Assembly: GCA_903859265.1 (NCBI GenBank)
Contig: CAIOLZ010000353.1
Coordinates: forward strand, 1-11,349
Reading direction: 5' to 3'
Source: an uncultured beta proteobacterium
Lineage (GTDB): Bacteria; Pseudomonadota; Gammaproteobacteria; Burkholderiales; Burkholderiaceae_C
DNA length: 11,349 nt
The stretch's first letter is position 1; every line of letters starts with the position of its first letter. Below are positions 6,279 to 11,349 of this stretch, piece by piece. The translations under genes and the position numbers were made by a program. The notes under the pieces were generated by a model. The model did not search any database, was not told the origin of the DNA, and worked only from the letters and a program-made list of their open reading frames with translations.

Positions 6279-7493
6279 ATGTTTTTATCTGATTGGGCTC
6301 TACTAAACGCTGCGATTGACTGGCTGGCGCATGGAGCGTGGCATTTGTCTTGGTGGCAAATTGTTTTGTTCACTTTGGCGATGACGCACATCACGATGAT
6401 CAGCGTGACGGTGTTTTTGCACCGCCATCAGGCTCACCGAGCGTTGGACCTCCACCCGATTGCATCGCATTTCTTTCGTCTGTGGTTGTGGCTGACCACA
6501 GGCCAGGTGACCAAGGAGTGGGCGTCCATTCACCGCAAGCACCACGCCAAATGCGAACAGGCCGATGATCCGCACAGCCCTCACATCTATGGAATCAAAA
6601 CCGTGCTGCTTCAAGGCGCCGAGTTGTACCGTGCTGAATCCAAAAACAAGGAAACCATGGCGCGTTTCGGTCATGGCACGCCGGACGACTGGCTTGAACG
6701 CAACCTTTATTCCCGCTACTCATGGCAGGGCGTTGGTTTGATGATGATTGTGGACCTGACCCTGTTTGGCGCTGCAGGTTTGGCGGTCTGGGCGGTGCAG
6801 ATGGCCTGGACCCCCATCATGGCGGCGGGCATTATCAACGGCGCTGCCCACTACTGGGGCTACCGCAATTTTGAAGCGCCTGACGCCAGCACCAACATTT
6901 CGCCATGGGGCATCCTGATTGCGGGCGAGGAGTTGCACAACAACCACCACACCTATCCGACTTCGGCCAAGTTGTCGGTCAAGCCTTACGAGTTTGACAT
7001 CGGTTGGATGTACATCAGTCTGATGCAGATGGTCGGGTTGGCCAAGGTCAAGAAAACCCCTCCAAAAGCCGCTTACGGTGACATTCGCCCCGTTGCGGAT
7101 GAAAAGACACTGGAGGCGCTGATTGCAAATCGCTATGAAATCATGGCGACTTATGCCCACGGAATCCGCCAGGCAGCGCGCGAAGAGTTCGCTTCCATGA
7201 AGGCGCGCAGTGCCGACGCTGCCGTCATCAAGGCGGCCAAGCGCTGGATGCATCGTGACAATGAAAAAGTTCCGGCATCAGCCATTACTGAACTCGCGAA
7301 GGCCCGTGCGGTCTCACCGGTTCTGGACAAAATGGTCACCATGCGTGAAGAGCTTCGGCAACTGTGGCTGAACACCAGCGTGTCGCGTGACCAGTTGACG
7401 CTGGAGTTGCAAAGCTGGTGCCGGCGCGCCGAAGAAAGTGGCATCGCAGCCTTGCGTGAGTTTTCGCTCAAGTTGCGTGCCGCGCACGTTTGA
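6279..7493 (+). CDS. Membrane fatty acid (delta-9 type, DesA-like) desaturase with C-terminal helical tail
   Basis: A 404-residue integral membrane di-iron desaturase that puts a double bond into acyl chains, probably for membrane fluidity. The three histidine boxes are intact: HRHQAH at 48-53, HRKHH at 85-89 and HNNHH at 220-224; H191 in AAHYWGYRN may be a further ligand. Hydrophobic stretches lie at about 24-47, 62-76 and 152-187, and the SPWGILIAGEELHNNHH block is typical of acyl-CoA or acyl-lipid delta-9 desaturases. Residues 260-404 form a soluble, charged, helical tail not needed for the core; its last 80 residues resemble the C-terminal part of ISL3-type transposases (see findings). 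The start is ATG at 6279, with only a weak GAGAG 12 nt upstream. It is monocistronic: own candidate promoter before, intrinsic terminator after. It resembles Pseudomonas DesA more than soluble ACP desaturases. Substrate form and electron donor are not visible. Confidence 0.92.
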   Translation: MFLSDWALLNAAIDWLAHGAWHLSWWQIVLFTLAMTHITMISVTVFLHRHQAHRALDLHPIASHFFRLWLWLTTGQVTKEWASIHRKHHAKCEQADDPHSPHIYGIKTVLLQGAELYRAESKNKETMARFGHGTPDDWLERNLYSRYSWQGVGLMMIVDLTLFGAAGLAVWAVQMAWTPIMAAGIINGAAHYWGYRNFEAPDASTNISPWGILIAGEELHNNHHTYPTSAKLSVKPYEFDIGWMYISLMQMVGLAKVKKTPPKAAYGDIRPVADEKTLEALIANRYEIMATYAHGIRQAAREEFASMKARSADAAVIKAAKRWMHRDNEKVPASAITELAKARAVSPVLDKMVTMREELRQLWLNTSVSRDQLTLELQSWCRRAEESGIAALREFSLKLRAAHV

Positions 7494-7511
7494 AAACGCT
7501 TCGTGCACAGC

Positions 7512-7539
7512 AAAAAGCCCGCTTGAAGCGGGCTTTTTT
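7512..7539 (+). terminator. Intrinsic terminator of the desaturase gene
   Basis: AAAAAGCCCGC (7512-7522) and GCGGGCTTTTT (7528-7538) give an 11-bp stem with a TTGAA loop and six T at 7534-7539, 18 bp after the desaturase stop. The A-tract on the other side makes it bidirectional in principle. Confidence 0.9.
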
Positions 7540-7548
7540 GTGGGCGTA

Positions 7549-7575
7549 AAAAAGCCCGGGCAGGCCGGGCTTTTT
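7549..7575 (-). terminator. Intrinsic terminator of the rpmB-rpmG operon
   Basis: AAAAAGCCCGG (7549-7559) and CCGGGCTTTTT (7565-7575) form an 11-bp stem with a 5-nt loop. Read on the minus strand it lies 19 bp after the rpmG stop, with a T-run of six complementary to A at 7548-7553. It is only 9 bp from the desaturase terminator; both could work in both directions and keep the convergent units apart. Confidence 0.88.
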
Positions 7576-7594
7576 CTGGCTGAATAAAACCGAA

Positions 7595-7765
7595 TTACTT
7601 CAGTTTCATTTCCTTGTAGTCAACATGCTTGCGAGCCTTGGGATCAAATTTCTTGATCAGCATTTTCTCGGGCATGGTTTTTTTGTTTTTGCTGGTGGTG
7701 TAAAAGTGCCCCGTCCCAGCTGTGGATTCAAGCTTGATTTTTTCGCGTCCGCCTTTGGTTGCCAT
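7595..7765 (-). CDS. rpmG: 50S ribosomal protein L33
   Basis: A 56-residue basic protein of the large ribosomal subunit, located near the E site. The protein begins MATKGGREKIKLESTAGTG and ends KEMKLK, the usual proteobacterial L33 form. It has no cysteines, so it is the zinc-independent (C-minus) type. The start ATG at 7765 is preceded by a full AAGGAG on the minus strand (7778-7773, 7-nt spacing). That ribosome binding site overlaps the TAA of rpmB (7779-7777), so translation of the two genes is likely coupled. A terminator follows after 19 bp. Confidence 0.97.
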   Translation of the reverse strand: MATKGGREKIKLESTAGTGHFYTTSKNKKTMPEKMLIKKFDPKARKHVDYKEMKLK

Positions 7766-7776
7766 GGTGCTACTCC

Positions 7777-8010
7777 TTAAGCTTGGCCACGTGCGCGCAA
7801 GTCTGCGAGCACTGAATCAATACCGTTTTTGTCGATCAGACGCAGACCGGCATTGGAAATACGCAGGCGAACCCAGCGATTTTCGGTCTCGACCCAGAAA
7901 CGGCGGTACTGCAGGTTCGGCAAGAACCGGCGCTTGGTTTTATTGTTGGCGTGGGACACATTGTTCCCGACCATCGGGCCTTTACCCGTTACTTCGCATA
8001 CGCGTGCCAT
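7777..8010 (-). CDS. rpmB: 50S ribosomal protein L28
   Basis: A 77-residue large-subunit protein, first gene of the rpmB-rpmG operon. It starts MARVCEVTGKGP with the conserved NNVSHANNKTKRRF block at 16-29, the RRFWV segment at 36-40 and a C-terminal LRISNAGLRLIDKNG run. Only C5 remains of the zinc cysteines found in some L28 proteins, so it is the zinc-independent form. The ATG at 8010 has CGGAG 7 nt upstream. The mRNA leader from the promoter near 8154-8162 is about 137 nt and contains several inverted repeats, which may serve control of this operon. Gene order and length match other betaproteobacteria. Confidence 0.97.
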   Translation of the reverse strand: MARVCEVTGKGPMVGNNVSHANNKTKRRFLPNLQYRRFWVETENRWVRLRISNAGLRLIDKNGIDSVLADLRARGQA

Positions 8011-8036
8011 GAGGACACTCCGAAAGTTTTTAATAC

Positions 8037-8140
8037 GGTTGCAACTCACGACCCTGATGGCCTGCTTTTCAGGCATCCCGGACCTCGCTGCAACCTCACC
8101 TCGCCAATCAATGGGTGGCGGTAACCCGTTTGCCGTTACC
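8037..8140 (-). promoter_or_regulatory. Structured 5' leader of rpmB-rpmG, candidate regulatory RNA
   Basis: Read on the minus strand from the promoter, three pairings are seen. First, GGTAAC/GTTACC (8140-8135 with 8125-8120, 9-nt loop). Second, an outer 7-bp stem GGTTGCA/TGCAACC (8095-8089 with 8043-8037). Third, inside it, a hairpin GATGCCTG with CAGGC-C-ATC (8077-8070 with 8064-8056, 5-nt loop, one bulged C). The outer stem ends 26 nt before the rpmB start. No known ribosomal-protein leader or riboswitch class is recognised; seen by eye without folding energy. Confidence 0.45.
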
Positions 8141-8153
8141 AGCAAAGCCTAAT

Positions 8154-8162
8154 ATTATAGCA
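8154..8162 (-). promoter_or_regulatory. Extended -10 promoter of rpmB-rpmG
   Basis: On the minus strand this is TGCTATAAT: a perfect TATAAT with the TGn extension. No good -35 is seen at 16-18 bp, as expected for an extended -10 promoter. Transcription should start near 8147, giving a leader of about 137 nt. The promoter begins only 13 bp after the trxB stop. Confidence 0.75.
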
Positions 8163-8163
8163 G

Positions 8164-8173
8164 CCAATATTGG
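8164..8173. promoter_or_regulatory. 10-bp palindrome CCAATATTGG just upstream of the rpmB -10
   Basis: A perfect self-complementary decamer that fills the space between the trxB stop codon (8176) and the TGCTATAAT of rpmB, where the promoter spacer lies. It could be a protein-binding site or only part of an AT-rich promoter region. No binding factor is recognised. Confidence 0.3.
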
Positions 8174-8175
8174 AA

Positions 8176-9129
8176 TCAGGATTGCTGCTCCAGGAAGCGT
8201 TGCGCGTCGAGGGCGGCCATGCATCCGGTGCCGGCGCTGGTGATGGCCTGGCGGTACACGTGGTCGGCGACATCACCCGCCGCGAATACGCCCGGCACGC
8301 TGGTCATGGTCGCAAAGCCTTGCAAGCCTCCCCTGGTAGTCAGATAGCCGCCTGCCATATCGAGTTGACCGCTGAAAATATCGGTGTTGGGAGCGTGTCC
8401 GATGGCGATAAAGCAGCCTTTGAGCATGAGGTCCTCGGTGCTTCCATCGGTCGTGCTTTTCAGCCGTATGCCGGTGACGCCGGTGCTGTCGCCCAGCACT
8501 TCGTCCAGTGTTTTGAAGGTTTTGAGTTCTATGTTTCCGGCCGCTACTTTGTCCATCAGTTTGTCAATCAGGATGGCTTCGGCCTTGAATTTATCGCGGC
8601 GGTGCACCAGATACACCTTGCGCGCAATATTGGACAGATAAAGGGCTTCTTCCACCGCGGTATTGCCGCCGCCAACAACGCAGCAAACTTCTCCCCGGTA
8701 GAAAAAACCATCGCACGTGGCGCATCCGGACACGCCGCGTCCCATGAACGCGGTCTCCGAAGGGAGTCCGAGGTATTTGGCCGATGCGCCAGTCGCCACA
8801 ATCAGCGAGTCGCAGGTGAATTGACCGGTGTCACCTTGAAGGACAAAGGGACGTTTGCTCAGGTCCACGGCGTTGATGTGGTCAAACACGATTTCCGTTT
8901 TGAACCGCTCGGCGTGCTCCAGAAAACGCTGCATCAGTTCCGGACCCTGCACACCGTTGACGTCAGCGGGCCAATTGTCCACATCGGTGGTTGTCATCAG
9001 TTGGCCGCCTTGCGCCATACCGGTGATGAGCAAAGGATTGAGGTTGGCGCGTGCCGCATAGACCGCTGCCGTGTACCCTGCGGGCCCGGAGCCAAGTATC
9101 AAAACCTTGGCATGTTTGTTGGTGGACAT
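8176..9129 (-). CDS. trxB: Thioredoxin reductase (NADPH)
   Basis: A 317-residue cytoplasmic flavoenzyme that reduces thioredoxin with NADPH. The FAD-binding Rossmann motif GSGPAG is at 13-18. The redox-active CATC is at 136-139. The NADPH fold carries GGGNTAVE at 153-160 and the 2'-phosphate-binding HRRDKFKA at 176-183. The second FAD segment GDVAD is at 285-289. Length equals the low-molecular-weight TrxB type. The start is ATG at 9129, with AAGGA on the minus strand at 9138-9134; the frame stays open upstream to 9237 but that part overlaps the divergent regulator and has no family match. No terminator follows the stop, so some read-through into rpmB-rpmG (same strand) is likely. It is divergent from the Crp/Fnr gene with 91 bp between starts. 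Confidence 0.97.
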   Translation of the reverse strand: MSTNKHAKVLILGSGPAGYTAAVYAARANLNPLLITGMAQGGQLMTTTDVDNWPADVNGVQGPELMQRFLEHAERFKTEIVFDHINAVDLSKRPFVLQGDTGQFTCDSLIVATGASAKYLGLPSETAFMGRGVSGCATCDGFFYRGEVCCVVGGGNTAVEEALYLSNIARKVYLVHRRDKFKAEAILIDKLMDKVAAGNIELKTFKTLDEVLGDSTGVTGIRLKSTTDGSTEDLMLKGCFIAIGHAPNTDIFSGQLDMAGGYLTTRGGLQGFATMTSVPGVFAAGDVADHVYRQAITSAGTGCMAALDAQRFLEQQS

Positions 9130-9170
9130 GGATTCCTTCGTGAATGAAATGCGCAGAGGCGTGTACAGTT

Positions 9171-9186
9171 TGTGACTTTGATTGTA
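9171..9186. promoter_or_regulatory. Candidate divergent control region: TGTGA and TTGAT half-sites over a trxB -10
   Basis: On the plus strand TGTGA (9171-9175) matches one half of a CRP site and TTGAT (9178-9182) one half of an FNR site; neither has a good second half. On the minus strand 9186-9181 reads TACAAT, 5 of 6 to a -10, placed for trxB. The neighbouring Crp/Fnr protein could act here on itself and on trxB. Tentative. Confidence 0.25.
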
Positions 9187-9220
9187 AGAAGCTGGAGTCT
9201 GTCCCATTGGAGCGTCGAAA

Positions 9221-9895
9221 ATGTCAATGTTGACCAACCTGGATTTGATTCGCAGAGTGCCAATGTTTGCGCACCTGACGTCCGATCAGGGCGAGGCGCT
9301 TGTTGCTGGCGTCATTAAAAAGCGCTACAAGCGCGGCGAATTCATCGTCGAGCAAGGGAGGCAGACCAATGCCCTGTACATCATTTTGAATGGCCGGGCG
9401 CGGGTCTTGATGACCGACAGCAAATCACGCGAAGTCATTCTTGCTACCTTGCGCCCGGGAGACTATTTGGGTGAGATGAGTTTGATTGACGGCGCCGAGC
9501 ATTCGGCAAGTGCGTCGGCCGAGATAGTGACAGACGTGCTGATTCTCGGGCGCGAGAACTTCCTGCAATGTCTGGTGGAAAATACGACGATGGCGATGGC
9601 CGTGATGCGCGGATTGGTGCAGCGCTTGCGCAGTGCGGACCGGAAAATCGGCTCCCTGGCATTGACCGGCGTGTTCACCCGTGTCGCGGATGTCTTGCTG
9701 GAATCGGCGGAACCCAGCACCGGAGAGACGCGGCTGATCAGGGAAAAAGTTTCCCGCCAGGACATCGCCAAAATGGTGGGTGCATCACGTGAAATGGTGA
9801 GCAGGGTCATGAAAGATCTGGAAGAGCAGGGCTTCATAGAAACCCTACCCAACGGCTCCTTGCTGGTGCGGGAGAGGCGCGCCGTCCCGCGCTGA
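9221..9895 (+). CDS. Crp/Fnr family transcription regulator
   Basis: A 224-residue activator or repressor with an N-terminal cyclic-nucleotide-binding-type β-roll (about 14-125), a dimer helix (about 120-148) and a C-terminal winged helix-turn-helix (about 150-222). In the effector pocket GDYLGEMSLID (80-90) keeps the Gly-Glu of CRP, but the cAMP-contacting Arg of CRP (R82) aligns with H94; S95 is kept. There is one cysteine (C117), so no FNR iron-sulfur cluster. The recognition helix SREMVSRVMKDL (189-200) has R190, E191 and R195 like CRP (R180, E181, R185), and S194 like FNR's ExxSR. The effector is therefore uncertain. GGAG at 9209-9212 lies 8 nt before the ATG at 9221, which decides against the ATG at 9227. 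ftsK starts 33 bp after its stop and may be co-transcribed. Confidence 0.93.
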   Translation: MSMLTNLDLIRRVPMFAHLTSDQGEALVAGVIKKRYKRGEFIVEQGRQTNALYIILNGRARVLMTDSKSREVILATLRPGDYLGEMSLIDGAEHSASASAEIVTDVLILGRENFLQCLVENTTMAMAVMRGLVQRLRSADRKIGSLALTGVFTRVADVLLESAEPSTGETRLIREKVSRQDIAKMVGASREMVSRVMKDLEEQGFIETLPNGSLLVRERRAVPR

Positions 9896-9928
9896 GCATG
9901 GGGTAAGCTTGAAGGCACTGGTTTTTTC

Positions 9929-11349
9929 ATGACGTATTCGCTGCACACCCTTCAATCTTCCGGCCAGACGCGCGCTCCCGAGTCGTCCGGCTTTTCGCGT
10001 TTTGCCGGCGAAATAGCACTGGTGGCTGGCTTTATCGGCCTGTCCATCTGGTTGCTGGCTTTGCTCACCTATTCCCCGCAGGATGCCGCATGGTCCACCT
10101 CCGGCGCGGGCTTTGCCACGCTCAACCGGGCAGGTCGGCTTGGCGCCTGGATCGCGGACCTGAGCTATTTTTTGCTGGGTTATTCGGTCTGGTGGTGTGT
10201 GGCTGTCTGTGCGCGCTGGTGGTTTTCGGAGCTGGTCCAGCGGGTTCGCGGCGAGGTCTGGCAGGGCCCACCTGCCAACACAGCGCATGTGCGGCGCGAC
10301 AGCCGGTTTTTGTTCTGGCTCGGTTTGGCCATGCTGATCTATGCGAGCACCACGCTGGAGTGGACGCGGCTGTATCGCTTCGAGCATTTTTTGCCCGGTC
10401 ACAGCGGGGGGGCGATGGGCTACTGGCTGGGTCCGATCAGCATGAAATGGCTGGGTTTTGCCGGCTCGGGGCTGGTGGCGATCGCCTTGGCGGTGTTGGG
10501 CTGCGCCCTGGTGTTCCGTTTTTCATGGCTGCAATGGGCGGAGCATCTGGGCGCCTGGGTTTATTCCTTTGTTGAAACCCAGCGTGAAAAGCGCGAGCTT
10601 GCCCAGGATATGGAAATGGGCCAGCAAGCCATGCGGGAGCGCGAGGAAGTGGTGTTCGAGGAACGGGAAGAAATCGAAGTTCACCACCCCCAGCCCATCA
10701 TCATTGAGCCAAGTATTCAGGCCGAAGTCCCGCAAAGCGTTCGCGTTGCAAAAGAGCGGCAAAAGCCCCTGTTCAGCGAAATGCCGGACAGCAAATTGCC
10801 CCAGGTTGCGCTGTTGGACGGCGCACTTCTGAAGCAGGAGACGGTGGCGAGCGAAACGCTGGAAATGACCAGCCGGATGATTGAAAAGCGCCTCAAGGAT
10901 TTTGGTGTGGAGGTGCGGGTGGTATTGGCCCAGCCCGGTCCGGTCATTACCCGTTACGAAATCGAACCTGCCACCGGCGTCAAGGGATCGCAAATCGTCG
11001 GGCTGGCCAAGGATTTGGCCCGCAGTTTGAGTCTTGTGTCCATCCGGGTGGTCGAGACCATCCCGGGTAAAAACTACATGGCGCTGGAGCTGCCCAATGC
11101 CAAGCGCCAAAGCATCAAACTCTCCGAAATTTTGGGTTCGCAGGTTTACAACGAAGCCAAGTCCATGCTGACCATGGGCCTGGGCAAAGACATCGTGGGT
11201 AACCCGGTTGTGGCGGACCTGGCAAAAATGCCGCACGTGCTGGTTGCCGGTACCACGGGCTCGGGCAAGTCGGTGGGCATTAACGCCATGATTTTGAGCC
11301 TGCTCTACAAGGCCGAGGCGCGCGATGTCCGGCTGCTCATGATTGATCC
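9929..11349 (+). CDS. ftsK: DNA translocase FtsK, 3'-truncated by the window edge
   Basis: The first 473 codons of the septum-bound DNA pump that clears and sorts chromosome ends at cell division. The membrane domain has hydrophobic segments near 28-48, 76-99, 127-142 and 164-196. A short acidic, Glu/Arg-rich linker follows (about 215-290), much shorter than the roughly 600-residue linker of E. coli FtsK. The α/β part of the motor starts near 305. Walker A is GTTGSGKS at 441-448. The window ends at LLMID, the Walker B strand, so the rest of the ATPase and the γ domain lie outside. ATG at 9929 is the only normal start after an in-frame stop at 9893. The ribosome binding site is weak (GAAGG at 9911-9915, 13 nt away). 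The gene lies 33 bp after the Crp/Fnr gene with no terminator between. Confidence 0.95.
   Translation, partial: MTYSLHTLQSSGQTRAPESSGFSRFAGEIALVAGFIGLSIWLLALLTYSPQDAAWSTSGAGFATLNRAGRLGAWIADLSYFLLGYSVWWCVAVCARWWFSELVQRVRGEVWQGPPANTAHVRRDSRFLFWLGLAMLIYASTTLEWTRLYRFEHFLPGHSGGAMGYWLGPISMKWLGFAGSGLVAIALAVLGCALVFRFSWLQWAEHLGAWVYSFVETQREKRELAQDMEMGQQAMREREEVVFEEREEIEVHHPQPIIIEPSIQAEVPQSVRVAKERQKPLFSEMPDSKLPQVALLDGALLKQETVASETLEMTSRMIEKRLKDFGVEVRVVLAQPGPVITRYEIEPATGVKGSQIVGLAKDLARSLSLVSIRVVETIPGKNYMALELPNAKRQSIKLSEILGSQVYNEAKSMLTMGLGKDIVGNPVVADLAKMPHVLVAGTTGSGKSVGINAMILSLLYKAEARDVRLLMID

Noticed and set aside
8170..9147. Plus-strand open frame of 325 codons opposite trxB
   Set aside because: It mirrors trxB, whose FAD, NADPH and CATC motifs are all intact on the minus strand; no ribosome binding site or family match on the plus strand.
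9130..9237. N-terminal extension of trxB by 36 codons
   Set aside because: It would overlap the start of the Crp/Fnr gene; the ATG at 9129 has AAGGA at the right distance and begins the normal TrxB N-terminus.
10523..11236. Minus-strand open frame of 237 codons inside ftsK
   Set aside because: Rich in His, Gln and Leu without a recognisable domain; the plus strand gives continuous FtsK through the Walker A motif.
1..11349. Search for a mobile element, CRISPR array, defence system or tRNA/rRNA gene
   Set aside because: No terminal inverted repeats, transposase gene, regular repeat-spacer pattern or tRNA-like cloverleaf was seen; the HNH and ligase genes alone do not make a defence island.

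Overview
The window looks like ordinary chromosome from a betaproteobacterium of the order Burkholderiales, most like the Comamonadaceae (Rhodoferax/Polaromonas type). This rests on moderate to high GC, the trxB / ftsK neighbourhood, the rpmB-rpmG pair, and recognisable protein families (PimC/PimD-like acyl-CoA dehydrogenases, the DesA-like desaturase with a long C-terminal tail, the DUF1653 protein). It is an inference from protein resemblance; no database was searched.

Layout, left to right. (1) 1-1461, plus: the 3' part of an HNH endonuclease, then an exported ATP-dependent DNA ligase of the LigE type. (2) 1475-3840, minus: a two-gene operon for a heteromeric PimC/PimD-like acyl-CoA dehydrogenase, running into the ligase with 13 bp between stops. 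(3) 3956-6130: purN (plus), a small DUF1653 gene (minus) and an RsmB/NOP-type RNA cytosine methyltransferase (plus). The last two are divergent with only 16 bp between start codons. (4) 6279-7493, plus: a membrane fatty acid desaturase, closed by two back-to-back intrinsic terminators. (5) 7595-9129, minus: trxB, then rpmB-rpmG (L28, L33). There is a strong extended -10 promoter and a structured leader between trxB and rpmB. (6) 9221-11349, plus: a Crp/Fnr-type regulator and the 5' two-fifths or so of ftsK, cut off at the window edge just at the Walker B motif.

Most genes are housekeeping: purine synthesis, RNA modification, ribosome, redox, chromosome segregation. I see no mobile element, CRISPR array, tRNA, rRNA, toxin-antitoxin pair or defence island, and no previously undescribed multi-gene system. 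The points most worth a second look are: the desaturase's C-terminal tail, which resembles the C-terminal helices of ISL3-type transposases; the split of catalytic and cofactor motifs between the two acyl-CoA dehydrogenase subunits; a perfect palindrome in front of that operon; the folded leader of rpmB; and a Crp/Fnr regulator with mixed CRP and FNR recognition-helix residues placed between trxB and ftsK.
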